DNA of 64,000 nt from Gillisella vitis (GTDB lineage Bacteria; Pseudomonadota; Alphaproteobacteria; Rhizobiales; Rhizobiaceae). The notes below the pieces were generated by a model. The model was not told the origin of the DNA. It saw only the letters and a program-made list of their open reading frames with translations, and did not search any database. The position numbers were made by a program, and so were the translations under genes. The DNA is taken from contig NZ_JACHLU010000003.1 of NCBI RefSeq assembly GCF_014204625.1, positions 62,001-126,000 of the forward strand, written 5' to 3'. Of the stretch, positions 25,933 through 35,663 are shown in pieces; the first letter of the stretch is position 1; the number at the start of each line of letters is the position of its first letter.

Positions 25933-26385
25933 ATGGGCTTTGATCGTCAGCAATCACCAAGCTATCTTGTGAGCCAGCTCACCAAGGAATTTGCCAGGGC
26001 TTTACAGGCTCGCGCATCCGGGCTGGGGTTTTCGGCTGGCCAGTTTCCCATCCTGGTCGAACTGTGGGAAGAGGATGGCCTGACCCAGAAGCAATTGCTG
26101 GAGCGGGTTGATGTGGAGCAGGCCACCATGGCCAATACGCTGTCTCGCATGGAGCGCGACGGGTTGATCGAGAGAAAGCCGCACCCTAAGGATCGGCGCG
26201 CCCAGCTGGTTTTTCTCACGCCCAAAGCGCATGACATCAAGGATGGCGCAATTTCGGCGATGTGCGCGGCAGATGATGTTCTGATGCAGGGTCTCAAGCG
26301 CTTTGAAAAAGAGCTGATGCTGGAATTCATGCGCAATGCGCTGGACAATATCCGTACACTCGACAAATCTGACAGGAATTGTTGA
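25933..26385 (+). CDS. MarR family transcriptional regulator
   Basis: A 150-residue winged-helix protein: helical N-terminus (SYLVSQLTKEFARALQARASGLG), then the DNA-binding core GLTQKQLLERVDVEQATMANTLSRMERDGLIERKPHPKDRRAQLVFLT, with the DxRx wing typical of MarR. The ATG at 25933 gives MGFDRQQSP and is chosen on length; an ATG at 25906 is also in frame and neither has a clear ribosome site. It is on the same strand as the sRNA and 70 bp after its terminator. The ligand is unknown. Confidence 0.85.
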   Translation: MGFDRQQSPSYLVSQLTKEFARALQARASGLGFSAGQFPILVELWEEDGLTQKQLLERVDVEQATMANTLSRMERDGLIERKPHPKDRRAQLVFLTPKAHDIKDGAISAMCAADDVLMQGLKRFEKELMLEFMRNALDNIRTLDKSDRNC

Positions 26386-26462
26386 TTTTTCCACCTGTTC
26401 TCTCGAAACCGGATGACGGTTGGTCTATCTTTGCGCCACTTTGAACAGTGCAGGATAATGCC

Positions 26463-27851
26463 ATGACCGACATCACCCCCGTTCTCGCACAGGCTGATGA
26501 CGCCTTGCCTCAAAGCCTTGAGCGGCTTTTTGATCTCGTCCGTATTCCGTCGATCTCGACCGATCCCGCCTATAAGGCTGATTGCCGTAAGGCAGCCGAA
26601 TGGCTGACACAAGAATTGACGAGCCTCGGCTTTACGGCCTCTGTGCGCGACACACCCGGCCATCCTATGGTGGTCGGTCATCATGATGCGCTCGTGGACA
26701 ACGCCCCGCATGTGCTGTTTTACGGTCATTATGATGTGCAGCCGGTGGACCCGCTGGAGCTGTGGGAAAACGATCCGTTCGAGCCTGCCATCAAGGAGAT
26801 TGCTCCGGGCCGCAAGGTGATTACCGGCCGTGGTACTGCCGATGACAAGGGCCAGTTGATGACCTTTGTGGAAGCCTGCCGCGCCTATAAGGCCGTGCAC
26901 GGCGGCCTGCCGATCAAGATCACCATTTTGTTTGAAGGCGAAGAAGAATCCGGCTCGCCATCCTTGAAACCCTTTCTGGAGGCCAATGCGGCTGAACTGA
27001 CATGCGATTTCGCTTTGGTTTGCGATACCGGCATGTGGGACAAGGACACGCCTGCCATTGCCGCCGCTCTGCGTGGCCTTGTGGGCGAGGAAATTGTGGT
27101 GACGGCAGCGGATCGTGATCTGCACTCCGGCCTGTTTGGCGGTGCTGCCGCCAATCCTATTCACATTCTCACGAAAGTGCTGGCCGATCTGCATGACGAG
27201 ACGGGTCGCATCACCATCGATAACTTCTACGATGGCGTGGAAGAAACCCCTGCCAATATCAAGGCATCGTGGGACAAGCTGGGCCGCACGGCGGATACTT
27301 TCCTGAAAGATGTCGGCCTATCGATTCCGGCAGGTGAACAGGGCCGCAGCGTGCTGGAGCTGACCTGGGCGCGGCCCACGGCAGAAGTTAACGGCATTAT
27401 CGGCGGCTACACCGGCGAGGGTTTTAAGACGGTGATTGCCTCCAAAGCCTCCGCCAAAGTGTCGTTCCGTCTGGTGGGCGAGCAGAACCCCGACAAGATC
27501 CGCGAAAACTTCCGCGCATTTGTTCGTGCCCGTATTCCCGCCGATTGCACGGTGGAGTTCCACGAACATGGTGCATCGCCTGCTATTCAATTGCCCTATG
27601 ATTCGGCGTTTCTCACCAAGGCAAAATCAGCGCTGTCGGATGAATGGCCGAATGCCGCCGAAGTGATTGGCATGGGCGGCTCTATTCCGATTGTCGGTGA
27701 TTTCCAGACCTTTCTGGGTATGGATTCGCTGCTGGTCGGCTTTGGTCTGGTGGATGATCGCATTCACTCGCCCAATGAAAAATATGAGCTGAACTCCTTC
27801 CACAAGGGCATCCGCTCTTGGATCAGAATCATTGAAGCCTTGGCCAAGTAA
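26463..27851 (+). CDS. M20 family metallopeptidase (dipeptidase type)
   Basis: A 462-residue di-zinc peptidase. Metal and catalytic motifs are visible: VLFYGHYDVQP (His and the following Asp), GRGTADDKGQL (bridging Asp), LFEGEEESGSPS (Glu-Glu pair) and RDLHSGLFGG from the lid domain. It belongs to the carnosinase/ArgE-like dipeptidases. AGGA lies just before the ATG at 26463. The gene stands alone, followed by a good terminator. The precise peptide substrate cannot be told. Confidence 0.92.
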   Translation: MTDITPVLAQADDALPQSLERLFDLVRIPSISTDPAYKADCRKAAEWLTQELTSLGFTASVRDTPGHPMVVGHHDALVDNAPHVLFYGHYDVQPVDPLELWENDPFEPAIKEIAPGRKVITGRGTADDKGQLMTFVEACRAYKAVHGGLPIKITILFEGEEESGSPSLKPFLEANAAELTCDFALVCDTGMWDKDTPAIAAALRGLVGEEIVVTAADRDLHSGLFGGAAANPIHILTKVLADLHDETGRITIDNFYDGVEETPANIKASWDKLGRTADTFLKDVGLSIPAGEQGRSVLELTWARPTAEVNGIIGGYTGEGFKTVIASKASAKVSFRLVGEQNPDKIRENFRAFVRARIPADCTVEFHEHGASPAIQLPYDSAFLTKAKSALSDEWPNAAEVIGMGGSIPIVGDFQTFLGMDSLLVGFGLVDDRIHSPNEKYELNSFHKGIRSWIRIIEALAK

Positions 27852-27864
27852 TCTGAAATGAACG

Positions 27865-27890
27865 ACGCCCGGAGTTCTTCAGCCGGGCGT
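27865..27890 (+). terminator. Terminator of the M20 peptidase gene
   Basis: ACGCCCGG and CCGGGCGT flank a 10-nt loop, followed by TTGTTTT. It lies 14 bp after the stop codon. Confidence 0.8.
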
Positions 27891-27910
27891 TTGTTTTGGA
27901 GATATGCCCA

Positions 27911-28040
27911 AAAAGCAAAAAGGCCGGGGATTGAGCCCGACCTTTCCCACTCGCTCATATCGTTGCCAGTACATCCGTGGTCAACGAAGCGCGAGGCTTC
28001 AGCTGCTGACGGGAAAGGCTTTCGCCTTATCTTCCGTGTG
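27911..28040 (-). ncRNA. Structured RNA candidate with its own terminator
   Basis: Read on the minus strand, GGTCGGG/CCCGGCC is followed by TTTTT, GC and TTTTT (27911-27942), a strong intrinsic terminator with no gene before it. Just upstream, CCTTTCCC (28018-28011) can pair with GGGAAAGG (27948-27941), closing a domain that holds further hairpins (GAAGC/GCTTC, CGTTG/CAACG). AAGGC-GAAA-GCCTT with a GNRA loop lies at the 5' side. The long closing stem recalls 6S RNA but I cannot assign a family. The 5' end is a guess. An overlapping minus-strand ORF looks spurious. Confidence 0.55.
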
Positions 28041-28246
28041 TCTAAACTATCGCGCCAAATGCTTAATGTTTGGTTAAACCAACAGTAAAATTTGTCGGCG
28101 ATGGCGTTTGCGTCGGAAGTCACTATCAGTCTGCTTTTCTGTAAATGGTGGCCCCGGATTGTTTTTCAAGGGTTGCATCTCATTTTCTGACGGTTTTGCT
28201 CGAAATCGGCCTTGCACTGAGAGAGATTGCAATTTCATAATTGGGT

Positions 28247-28705
28247 ATGAGCCTTACATCCGTCAAAGATTTCTTCGCCGCACATGCGCCTGATATTCAT
28301 GTGATTGAAACCGAGCAAAGCTCGGCAACGGTCCCGTTGGCCGCCGAGGCCCACGGGGTTGATCCAGACCAGATTGCCAAAACCCTGTGCCTGCGGGTTG
28401 GCGATATGACCATGCTGGTGGTGGCGGCTGGCATGAAGCGGCTGGACAATAAAAAATTCAAGGACCGCTTTGGCGGCAAGCCACGCATGTTGGGTGCCGA
28501 TGACGTGGTGGCGCTGACCAGCCATCCCGTGGGTGGCGTGTGCCCGTTTGGGGTGGCAACACCGCTGCCGGTGTTTTGCGATGTATCCTTAAAAGCCTAT
28601 GACCTTGTGGTGCCTGCCGCAGGGGCCACCAATTCCGCTGTTCGCATCACACCAGAACGTATGGCGGCACTGACCGGGGCGGAATGGATCGATGTTTTTC
28701 AATAG
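28247..28705 (+). CDS. YbaK/EbsC family aminoacyl-tRNA deacylase
   Basis: A 152-residue single-domain protein with the YbaK fold pattern: HVIETEQSSATVPLAAEAHGVDPDQIAKTLCLRVGD, MKRLDNKKFKDRFG, and HPVGGVCPFG near the C-terminus. Such proteins hydrolyse mischarged tRNA (for example Cys-tRNAPro). The start is the ATG at 28247; a TTG two codons earlier is less likely. The stop codon overlaps a repeat element at 28704. Confidence 0.88.
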   Translation: MSLTSVKDFFAAHAPDIHVIETEQSSATVPLAAEAHGVDPDQIAKTLCLRVGDMTMLVVAAGMKRLDNKKFKDRFGGKPRMLGADDVVALTSHPVGGVCPFGVATPLPVFCDVSLKAYDLVVPAAGATNSAVRITPERMAALTGAEWIDVFQ

Positions 28706-28747
28706 AGTTTGTCAGGGAAAGCCAGTCTTTCCGAAACGACAGACTCT
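28704..28747. repeat. Short copy of the AGAGTYTGTC repeat family
   Basis: AGAGTTTGTC and GACAGACTCT (one mismatch) enclose GGAAAG/CTTTCC around a 5-nt loop. It has the same ends as the repeats at 15854, 21133 and 51013 but lacks their central part. It begins on the ybaK stop codon. Confidence 0.7.
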
Positions 28748-28752
28748 CGACA

Positions 28753-28785
28753 AAAAAGGGCAGCGCCTCATGCGCCACCCTTTTT
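28753..28785. terminator. Bidirectional terminator between ybaK and the DUF883 gene
   Basis: AAAAAGGG-CA-GCGC and GCGC-CA-CCCTTTTT form a stem with a symmetric internal loop. A-runs and T-runs on both sides allow termination on either strand between these convergent genes. Confidence 0.8.
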
Positions 28786-28808
28786 CTCCTCGCCGTCAAT
28801 CAATTCAC

Positions 28809-29132
28809 TCAATACCAGCGACGGCGTGGCTCTTCTGTGGTCTGGCTACCAATCAGATAGCCCAGCACGCCGCCAATCAGCGCCATGCCGACCAGAGCTG
28901 TCGATGTCGCGGTGGGGTGCTCGCGCACAAGACCAGCAACGGAGGCGGCTTCATGGCGGGCCACGCGGGCCGCACCATCAACCTTACGGGCAGCGCCAGT
29001 GAATGCGGAGGAGGCGGTATCACGCACCTGATCAGCAACTGAGTAGCCTTGAGATGCCAGGTTCTCTTTCAGATGGGCAATCTGCTCCTGAAGGGCGCGC
29101 ATTTCGTCTTGCATACGTGTATTGTCAGCCAT
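28809..29132 (-). CDS. DUF883/ElaB-YqjD-like membrane-anchored protein
   Basis: A 107-residue protein: an N-terminal coiled coil (RMQDEMRALQEQIAHLKENLAS), an Ala/Val-rich amphipathic middle, and one C-terminal TM helix (STALVGMALIGGVLGYLIG) ending in a basic RRRWY tail. This is the layout of the ElaB/YqjD/DUF883 family, membrane-anchored proteins some of which bind ribosomes in stationary phase. GGGAG lies 7 nt before the ATG at 29132; a longer in-frame start is not needed. Confidence 0.82.
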   Translation of the reverse strand: MADNTRMQDEMRALQEQIAHLKENLASQGYSVADQVRDTASSAFTGAARKVDGAARVARHEAASVAGLVREHPTATSTALVGMALIGGVLGYLIGSQTTEEPRRRWY

Positions 29133-29347
29133 GGGGTACTCCCTGTTTGTTGTCGTAAAACAAACGGCGTTGGTGGCATTTGGTTCCACATTCTCTTCGG
29201 GCAGACATTTTTATATCCGCTCTTCTCAGAGTTGCCGCAAAGACAGCGCAGCAGGGAGCATGGTCTTCCATCAATGCCCAAGACATTATAAGGAGACTTT
29301 TTGGCAGAGGTTTTCACCCCCCGTTTCAGCAAAACGGCCAGCGCATC

Positions 29348-31765
29348 ATGGCAGGTATGAAGAAGTCACGAAACCGTATCGAACCCTCCTTTGGTGCGCC
29401 TGAGGATGATGACAGTGATGATGACATCCGGGTCGATAGCCGTGATCGCGTGACTGGCGGACACTCGACCCCCGCTGCCAGAAAAAGATCGGCAGAGAAG
29501 GAAGCCTTGCCGCGGAAAGCACGCGCGCGCACCAAAACCCGCTCAAGGGGCCTGTTTGGTCTGATTCGCAGGCTGTTTTACTGGGGTGTTGTGCTGGGCA
29601 TCTGGGGCACAATCGGCATCATTGGTCTGGTGGTGTATTTCGCCTCGCAAATGCCCAGTGCCAGCTCGTGGGAGGTTCCTGCGCGGGCACCCAATATCAA
29701 GATTGTCGCCGTGGATGGCACGGTGATTGCCAATCGTGGTGCCACCGGCGGCGAGGCGCTGCCGCTGGAAGAAATGTCGCCCTATCTGCCAGAAGCCATT
29801 GTGGCTATTGAAGATCGCCGCTTCTATTCGCATTTCGGTGTGGACCCGATGGGCATTGCCCGCGCTTTTGTCACCAATATTGCTCTGGGCCAAAAGGCGC
29901 AAGGCGCGTCCACCATCACCCAGCAATTGGCGAGAAACCTGTTTTTGTCGCCCAACAAGACGTTGGAGCGCAAGGTTCAGGAAGTGCTGCTGTCGTTCTG
30001 GCTGGAGAGCAAATATACCAAGGATCAGATTCTCGGCATGTATCTGAACCGGGTGTATTTTGGCTCCAATGCCTATGGTGTGGAGGCGGCATCGCGGCGC
30101 TATTTCAACAAATCCGCCCGCGATGTGAACCTTGGCGAAGCGGCCATGCTGGCCGGTCTTGTCAAGGCACCTTCGCGGCTGTCGCCAGAGGTAAACCAGA
30201 AGGCGGCGCTGGAGCGGGCCAAGGTGGTTCTGGGCACGATGCGCGAGCAGGGCTTTATCAGCGATAGCGACCTGACCCGCGCCATGGCCCAGCCGCCCGG
30301 ACGGGCAAAAAGCTATCGTTCCGGTGCCGGGCAATATGTGGCCGACATGGTTGTGAGTCAGTTGAACGGCCTGATTGGCGAGGTCAAGCATGACATTGTC
30401 GTGACCACAACCATTGATCCGGCGCTGGAAGAGGCGGCACAAAGCGCAATTTCCACGACACTGGACAAGGATGGCGCAAAATTCAACGCATCGCAGGCCG
30501 CTTTGGTGGCCATTGATGGCAATGGTGCCATCCGGGCGCTGGTGGGCGGGCGCGACTATGCTGCCAGCCAGTTCAACCGGGCGGTGACTGCCAAGCGTCA
30601 GCCGGGATCGGCCTTCAAGCCTTTTGTCTATGCCTCCGCCATGGAGCTTGGGGATACGCCCGCAACCATCCGCACCGATGGCCCGGTCAAGATTGGCAAT
30701 TGGACACCGGAAAATTACGAGCAGAAATATTCTGGTCCGGTGACGCTGGCCTATGCGCTGGCCCATTCGATCAACACGGTTGCAGCGCAGCTGGCGGTGG
30801 AGGTTGGTCCCGATCAGGTGATCAAGCTTGCCCATCGACTGGGAATCGAATCCGAGCTGCAAAGCAACCCCTCCATTGCTCTGGGAACATCGGAAGTCTC
30901 GCTGATGGAGCTGACCGCAGCCTATGCTCCGTTTATGAATGGCGGCTATAAAGCCACGTCGCATGTGATCAGCCAGATTGCAGATGCGGACGGCAAAGTG
31001 CTGTATGCCGCAGATTACGGTGATCCACCACGGGTCCTGAGCCAGGCGATTGTGGGTGAAATGACCCAGATGATGGAGGGGGTCATTACTGATGGCACCG
31101 GCAAGGCGGCCCGGCTGAAAAACTGGCAGGCGGCAGGCAAGACCGGCACGACCCAATCATTCCGCGATGCGTTGTTTGTCGGCTTTACCAGCAATCTCAC
31201 CACGGGCGTGTGGTTTGGCAATGATGATGGCACATCGATGAAAAAGGTGACCGGCGGTGGGTTGCCCGCCAGAACCTGGAGGGATTTCATGACGGCGGCT
31301 CATAAAGGGTTGACGCCGGTGCCGCTGTTCGGTGATCCGACACCGCAGACCGATCAGGAGCAGTCGCTGACATCGATGATTCGTGATGCTCTGTCCGGCA
31401 CGCCATCAACGCCAGACGCTGGCTATCCGCCCGCACCCCAGCCGGTTCAGCCGGGTGCTGGACAGTCGGTTCAGCCAGCGCCTGCCTATCCACCTGTGTC
31501 TTCGAATGGTGCGCCGAATAATGGCCCGAATCATGGCCCGAATCATGGAATGCCTGCCCCGATCTATCCGCAACCGGCAGGGCCGGGCGATGCGCCGGAG
31601 GGACCGTTGATTCTGGAAGGCCGCGTGCCGCCCGGCCAGCAGGATCAGGCTTATCCGTCTGGCAATGACGGTATGATGCCGCCTGCTGATGTGGGGGGGC
31701 GACAGCCGCCGCAGGGCAGCAGGGGGGACAGCACCACATTGCTTGACATCATCATGGGGCACTGA
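29348..31765 (+). CDS. Class A penicillin-binding protein (PBP1-type)
   Basis: About 805 residues. A charged N-terminal tail and one TM helix (VLGIWGTIGIIGLVVYFA) lead to a GT51 glycosyltransferase domain (AIVAIEDRRFYSHFGVDP, GASTITQQLARNLFL, EVLLSFWLE, YLNRVYFG). A transpeptidase domain follows with SxxK in QPGSAFKPF, SxN in HSINT and KTG in AGKTGTT. The C-terminus is a Pro/Gln/Gly-rich low-complexity tail with NGPNHGPNHG repeats. It builds and cross-links peptidoglycan. Start is uncertain: ATG 29348 or 29357. Confidence 0.92.
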   Translation: MAGMKKSRNRIEPSFGAPEDDDSDDDIRVDSRDRVTGGHSTPAARKRSAEKEALPRKARARTKTRSRGLFGLIRRLFYWGVVLGIWGTIGIIGLVVYFASQMPSASSWEVPARAPNIKIVAVDGTVIANRGATGGEALPLEEMSPYLPEAIVAIEDRRFYSHFGVDPMGIARAFVTNIALGQKAQGASTITQQLARNLFLSPNKTLERKVQEVLLSFWLESKYTKDQILGMYLNRVYFGSNAYGVEAASRRYFNKSARDVNLGEAAMLAGLVKAPSRLSPEVNQKAALERAKVVLGTMREQGFISDSDLTRAMAQPPGRAKSYRSGAGQYVADMVVSQLNGLIGEVKHDIVVTTTIDPALEEAAQSAISTTLDKDGAKFNASQAALVAIDGNGAIRALVGGRDYAASQFNRAVTAKRQPGSAFKPFVYASAMELGDTPATIRTDGPVKIGNWTPENYEQKYSGPVTLAYALAHSINTVAAQLAVEVGPDQVIKLAHRLGIESELQSNPSIALGTSEVSLMELTAAYAPFMNGGYKATSHVISQIADADGKVLYAADYGDPPRVLSQAIVGEMTQMMEGVITDGTGKAARLKNWQAAGKTGTTQSFRDALFVGFTSNLTTGVWFGNDDGTSMKKVTGGGLPARTWRDFMTAAHKGLTPVPLFGDPTPQTDQEQSLTSMIRDALSGTPSTPDAGYPPAPQPVQPGAGQSVQPAPAYPPVSSNGAPNNGPNHGPNHGMPAPIYPQPAGPGDAPEGPLILEGRVPPGQQDQAYPSGNDGMMPPADVGGRQPPQGSRGDSTTLLDIIMGH

Positions 31766-32088
31766 CAACGATGAAACGCGCATGATCTCGTGATCATGTT
31801 GGTTTTCTGCTTTTCTGTCGAGGTAAGGTTGCGACAAGGTGATGCGATAAAACAAATGATAACGCGAGGGCTGTCGTGCTTCTGATGCACAGGCATCTTT
31901 GCTTTCTGACTAAATCGGAGATGTTTGCAGGGCTTCTGTGAATTTGGTGCCTTGCAGTCGCAAATTCCGCTTCTTATATAGCCCGCATAAGGCAGCGCAG
32001 CTGCGCATTCCCGTAGACCATGCACGTCGAGGGGCTGTCACTGAATGCCTGTTGGGGTTCTGACAGCCTGCTTCAAGGAGAGAATAAA
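31766..32088 (+). promoter_or_regulatory. dnaK upstream region with heat-shock-like promoter
   Basis: CTTGCAG at 31951 and CTTATATAG at 31973 are separated so that they fit both a housekeeping promoter (TTGCAG, 17 bp, TATATA) and the alphaproteobacterial RpoH pattern CTTG-N18-CYTATNT. The leader contains a hairpin GGCTGTCA/TGACAGCC (32033-32068) just before the dnaK ribosome site. No CIRCE element is present. Confidence 0.6.
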
Positions 32089-33993
32089 ATGGCTAAAGTA
32101 ATCGGTATTGACCTTGGCACGACCAATTCCTGCGTGGCCGTCATGGACGGCAAGGATTCCAAGGTGATTGAAAATTCTGAAGGCGCACGTACAACGCCTT
32201 CCATGGTGGCTTTCTCGGATGATGGTGAGCGCCTTGTTGGCCAGCCCGCCAAGCGTCAGGCTGTGACCAACCCAACCAACACCCTCTTTGCTGTCAAGCG
32301 CCTGATTGGCCGCCGCTACGAAGATCCAACGGTTGAAAAGGACAAGGGCCTCGTGCCGTTCAATATCGTCAAGGGCGATAACGGCGACGCATGGGTTCAG
32401 GCCAATGACAAGGGTTACTCGCCAGCCCAGATCTCTGCGATGATTTTGCAGAAGATGAAGGAAACCGCAGAAGCTTACCTCGGTGAAAAGGTTGAAAAGG
32501 CCGTTATCACCGTTCCCGCTTACTTCAATGACGCCCAGCGTCAGGCCACCAAGGATGCAGGCCGCATCGCCGGTCTGGAAGTTCTGCGCATCATCAACGA
32601 GCCAACCGCTGCCGCTCTGGCTTACGGCCTCGACAAGAAGGACGGCAAGACCATTGCTGTTTACGACCTGGGTGGTGGTACCTTCGATATTTCCGTTCTG
32701 GAAATCGGCGACGGCGTGTTTGAAGTGAAGTCCACCAACGGCGATACCTTCCTCGGCGGTGAAGACTTCGACATGCGTCTGGTTGAATATCTGGCAACAG
32801 AATTCAAGAAGGAGCAGGGCATTGAACTGAAGAACGACAAGCTCGCTTTGCAGCGCCTGAAGGAAGCCGCTGAAAAGGCCAAGATCGAACTGTCATCGTC
32901 GCAGCAGACAGAAATCAACCTGCCGTTCATCACCGCTGACGCTTCCGGTCCAAAGCATTTGACCATGAAGCTGACCCGCGCCAAGTTTGAAAATCTGGTG
33001 GATGATCTGGTTCAGCGCACTGTTGCACCGTGCAAGGCAGCCCTCAAGGATGCTGGCGTTACGGCTGCCGACATTGACGAAGTGGTTCTGGTCGGCGGCA
33101 TGAGCCGTATGCCGAAGGTGCAGGAAGTTGTGAAGCAGCTGTTCGGCAAGGAGCCACACAAGGGTGTGAACCCGGACGAAGTGGTGGCCATGGGTGCGGC
33201 TATTCAGGCTGGCGTATTGCAGGGCGACGTCAAGGACGTTCTGCTGCTCGACGTGACCCCGCTGTCGCTCGGCATTGAAACCCTCGGCGGCGTCTTCACC
33301 CGTCTGATCGACCGTAACACGACGATCCCGACCAAGAAGAGCCAGGTGTTCTCGACCGCTGACGACAATCAGCAGGCCGTGACCATCCGCGTGTCTCAGG
33401 GCGAGCGCGAAATGGCAGCCGACAACAAGCTGCTCGGCCAGTTCGACCTCGTTGGTCTGCCACCAGCACCCCGCGGCGTTCCGCAGATCGAAGTGACGTT
33501 CGACATCGACGCCAACGGTATTGTGCAGGTGTCTGCCAAGGACAAGGGCACCGGCAAGGAACAGCAGATCCGCATTCAGGCCTCCGGTGGTCTGTCGGAT
33601 GCTGACATCGAAAAGATGGTCAAGGACGCTGAAGCCAATGCTGAAGCCGACAAGAACCGTCGAGCCGTTGTTGAAGCCAAGAACCAGGCTGAAAGCCTGA
33701 TCCACTCCACCGAGAAGTCGGTGAAGGATTATGGTGACAAGGTCTCTAGCGACGACCGCAAGGCCATCGAAGATGCGATTGCCACGTTGAAGACCGCCGT
33801 TGAAGCGTCCGAGCCAAACGCCGAGGACATTCAGGCCAAGACCCAAACCCTCATGGAAGTCTCCATGAAGCTGGGTCAGGCGATTTACGAATCGCAGCAG
33901 GCTGAAGGCGGTGCGGAAGCTGCTTCCGATGACGGCATTGTTGATGCCGATTATGAAGAAGTGAAGGACGATAGCGCGAAGAAGTCAGCTTGA
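32089..33993 (+). CDS. dnaK: DnaK, Hsp70 chaperone
   Basis: A 634-residue Hsp70. Nucleotide-binding signatures [34 protein letters not shown] and [18 protein letters not shown] are intact; the substrate domain begins near [17 protein letters not shown], and the C-terminal tail ends in an acidic [10 protein letters not shown] segment. AAGGAGAG lies directly before the ATG at 32089. It works with DnaJ (two genes downstream) and GrpE in folding. A small secreted-protein gene overlaps its stop codon. Confidence 0.98.
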   Translation: MAKVIGIDLGTTNSCVAVMDGKDSKVIENSEGARTTPSMVAFSDDGERLVGQPAKRQAVTNPTNTLFAVKRLIGRRYEDPTVEKDKGLVPFNIVKGDNGDAWVQANDKGYSPAQISAMILQKMKETAEAYLGEKVEKAVITVPAYFNDAQRQATKDAGRIAGLEVLRIINEPTAAALAYGLDKKDGKTIAVYDLGGGTFDISVLEIGDGVFEVKSTNGDTFLGGEDFDMRLVEYLATEFKKEQGIELKNDKLALQRLKEAAEKAKIELSSSQQTEINLPFITADASGPKHLTMKLTRAKFENLVDDLVQRTVAPCKAALKDAGVTAADIDEVVLVGGMSRMPKVQEVVKQLFGKEPHKGVNPDEVVAMGAAIQAGVLQGDVKDVLLLDVTPLSLGIETLGGVFTRLIDRNTTIPTKKSQVFSTADDNQQAVTIRVSQGEREMAADNKLLGQFDLVGLPPAPRGVPQIEVTFDIDANGIVQVSAKDKGTGKEQQIRIQASGGLSDADIEKMVKDAEANAEADKNRRAVVEAKNQAESLIHSTEKSVKDYGDKVSSDDRKAIEDAIATLKTAVEASEPNAEDIQAKTQTLMEVSMKLGQAIYESQQAEGGAEAASDDGIVDADYEEVKDDSAKKSA

Positions 33994-34454
33994 TGCGGTC
34001 TTCCTGGCAGCAAAATCTCCTCAGATGGCTGGCCTTCGGGCCAGCCGCATTTGCTTTGGCTGGCAGTCTGACGGCCCATGCGGCATCAGGTGTTGATCTG
34101 CACGGGCGCATCAGCGCTGCCGAGGCAGCGATGGTCAAGGCGATGACAACCCGTGATGCAGCACTGTTGCGCCGCACGGTTGGCAGCCTTGGACCGCTGA
34201 TTGATGATGCCTTGAAGCGCAAGAAGGCAGGCGGACAGGTTTCGTCCTGTGATATGGCAGCGCATTCTCTTGGTTTTGCCGGGACATCGCTATCAGAGGC
34301 GATTGCCGAGCGTGGTAAGGAGAGAAAGCTGCTGATGGATGATGCACGTCAGGCGGCTGCTGATTTTGACAGGGACATGTCTGCCTGTGATGCACAGGTC
34401 GGGCAAAAGACAGGCAACCACGCGGGCGTGGCTAAGGCTTTGAGAGCTTTGTAA
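33993..34454 (+). CDS. Hypothetical secreted protein between dnaK and dnaJ
   Basis: A 153-residue protein with a signal peptide ([19 protein letters not shown], cleavage near AHAAS). The mature part is helical and charged, with two cysteines (VSSCDMAAH and MSACDAQVG) that could form a disulphide. The ATG shares its first base with the last base of the dnaK TGA, and dnaJ starts 4 nt after its stop, so it is cotranscribed in the chaperone operon. I do not recognise the family. A periplasmic protein in a cytosolic chaperone operon is unusual. Confidence 0.75.
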   Translation: MRSSWQQNLLRWLAFGPAAFALAGSLTAHAASGVDLHGRISAAEAAMVKAMTTRDAALLRRTVGSLGPLIDDALKRKKAGGQVSSCDMAAHSLGFAGTSLSEAIAERGKERKLLMDDARQAAADFDRDMSACDAQVGQKTGNHAGVAKALRAL

Positions 34455-34458
34455 GATC

Positions 34459-35592
34459 ATGGCAAAAGCAGATTTTTATGAGACCCTTGGTGTCTCGAGA
34501 ACCGCAGATGAAAAAGAGCTGAAAAGCGCTTTTCGCAAGCTGGCGATGAAGTATCACCCGGACAAAAATCCGGGCGATGCCGAGTCGGAAAAAAAGTTTA
34601 AAGAGATTAATGAGGCCTATGAAACGCTGAAAGACCCCCAGAAGCGGGCGGCCTATGATCGTTTCGGCCATGCTGCCTTTGAACAGGGCGGCATGGGCGG
34701 TGGCGGCGGTGGCGGTTTTGCGGGCGGCGGCTTCTCCGATATTTTCGAAGATATTTTCGGTGAAATGATGGGGGGTGGCCGTGGTGGCCGCCAGCGCTCC
34801 ACGGGCGGTCGTGAGCGCGGCGCAGACCTGCGCTACAACATGGAAATCACCCTGGAAGAAGCCTTTACCGGCAAGACGGCGCAGATCCGGGTTCCCACCT
34901 CGATCACCTGCGATGTCTGTTCAGGCTCTGGTGCCAAGCCCGGCACCAAGCCAAGCACCTGCGGCACTTGTCAGGGATCCGGCCGGGTACGGGCAAGCCA
35001 AGGCTTTTTCTCGGTGGAGCGCACCTGCCCGACCTGTCACGGTCGCGGCCAGACCATCAGCGATCCCTGCACCAAATGCCACGGTCAGGGGCGTACCACA
35101 GAAGAGCGCCAGCTCTCTGTCAGCATTCCGGCCGGTATTGAAGACGGCACCCGCATTCGTCTGCAAGGCGAGGGCGAGGCGGGTCTGCGCGGTGGCCCAT
35201 CGGGCGACCTTTACATGTTCCTGTCGGTCAAGCCGCATCAGTTCTTCCAGCGGGAAGGGGCCGATCTTTATTGCTCCGTGCCAATTTCCATGACCACGGC
35301 AGCATTGGGCGGCACATTTGATGTGACAACACTGGATGGCACGAAATCGCGGGTGACAGTGCCGGAAGGCACCCAGCCGGGCAAGCAGTTCCGCCTGAAG
35401 GGCAAGGGTATGCCGGTGCTACGTTCAGCGCAGGTTGGTGATCTTTACATCCAGATCCAGATCGAAACGCCGCAGAAACTCACCAAGCGCCAGCGCGAGC
35501 TGTTGCAGGAGTTCGAGCAGATTTCGTCCAAGGAAAACAACCCTGAATCCACCGGCTTCTTTGCCCGGATGAAGGAATTTTTCGAAGGCTGA
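34459..35592 (+). CDS. dnaJ: DnaJ, Hsp40 co-chaperone
   Basis: A 377-residue type I J-protein: J domain with HPD at 33-35, Gly/Phe-rich linker ([18 protein letters not shown]), four CxxCxGxG zinc repeats ([32 protein letters not shown]), and the C-terminal client-binding domains. It stimulates DnaK ATPase activity. A GC-rich hairpin terminator follows at 35598. Confidence 0.98.
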   Translation: MAKADFYETLGVSRTADEKELKSAFRKLAMKYHPDKNPGDAESEKKFKEINEAYETLKDPQKRAAYDRFGHAAFEQGGMGGGGGGGFAGGGFSDIFEDIFGEMMGGGRGGRQRSTGGRERGADLRYNMEITLEEAFTGKTAQIRVPTSITCDVCSGSGAKPGTKPSTCGTCQGSGRVRASQGFFSVERTCPTCHGRGQTISDPCTKCHGQGRTTEERQLSVSIPAGIEDGTRIRLQGEGEAGLRGGPSGDLYMFLSVKPHQFFQREGADLYCSVPISMTTAALGGTFDVTTLDGTKSRVTVPEGTQPGKQFRLKGKGMPVLRSAQVGDLYIQIQIETPQKLTKRQRELLQEFEQISSKENNPESTGFFARMKEFFEG

Positions 35593-35597
35593 CAGAA

Positions 35598-35629
35598 TGA
35601 GGGGCCGGTGCGAAAGCGCATCGGCCTCA
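35598..35629 (+). terminator. Terminator after dnaJ
   Basis: TGAGGGGCCGGTGCG pairs with CGCATCGGCCTCA with a small bulge and an AAAG loop. A T-rich GTTTGTT follows. It lies 5 bp after the dnaJ stop codon and closes the dnaK operon. Confidence 0.7.
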
Positions 35630-35663
35630 GTTTGTTGACAAACCCCTCGCTCGACGTCTCGTC

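Noticed and set aside
27764..28123. Minus-strand 119-codon frame over the end of the M20 peptidase gene
   Set aside because: It overlaps a real gene, a terminator and the structured RNA candidate, has no family resemblance and no ribosome site.
29543..31156. 537-codon frame antisense to the penicillin-binding protein gene
   Set aside because: Shadow of a GC-rich coding strand. The penicillin-binding protein has complete catalytic motifs; the antisense product is His/Arg/Gln-rich and matches nothing.
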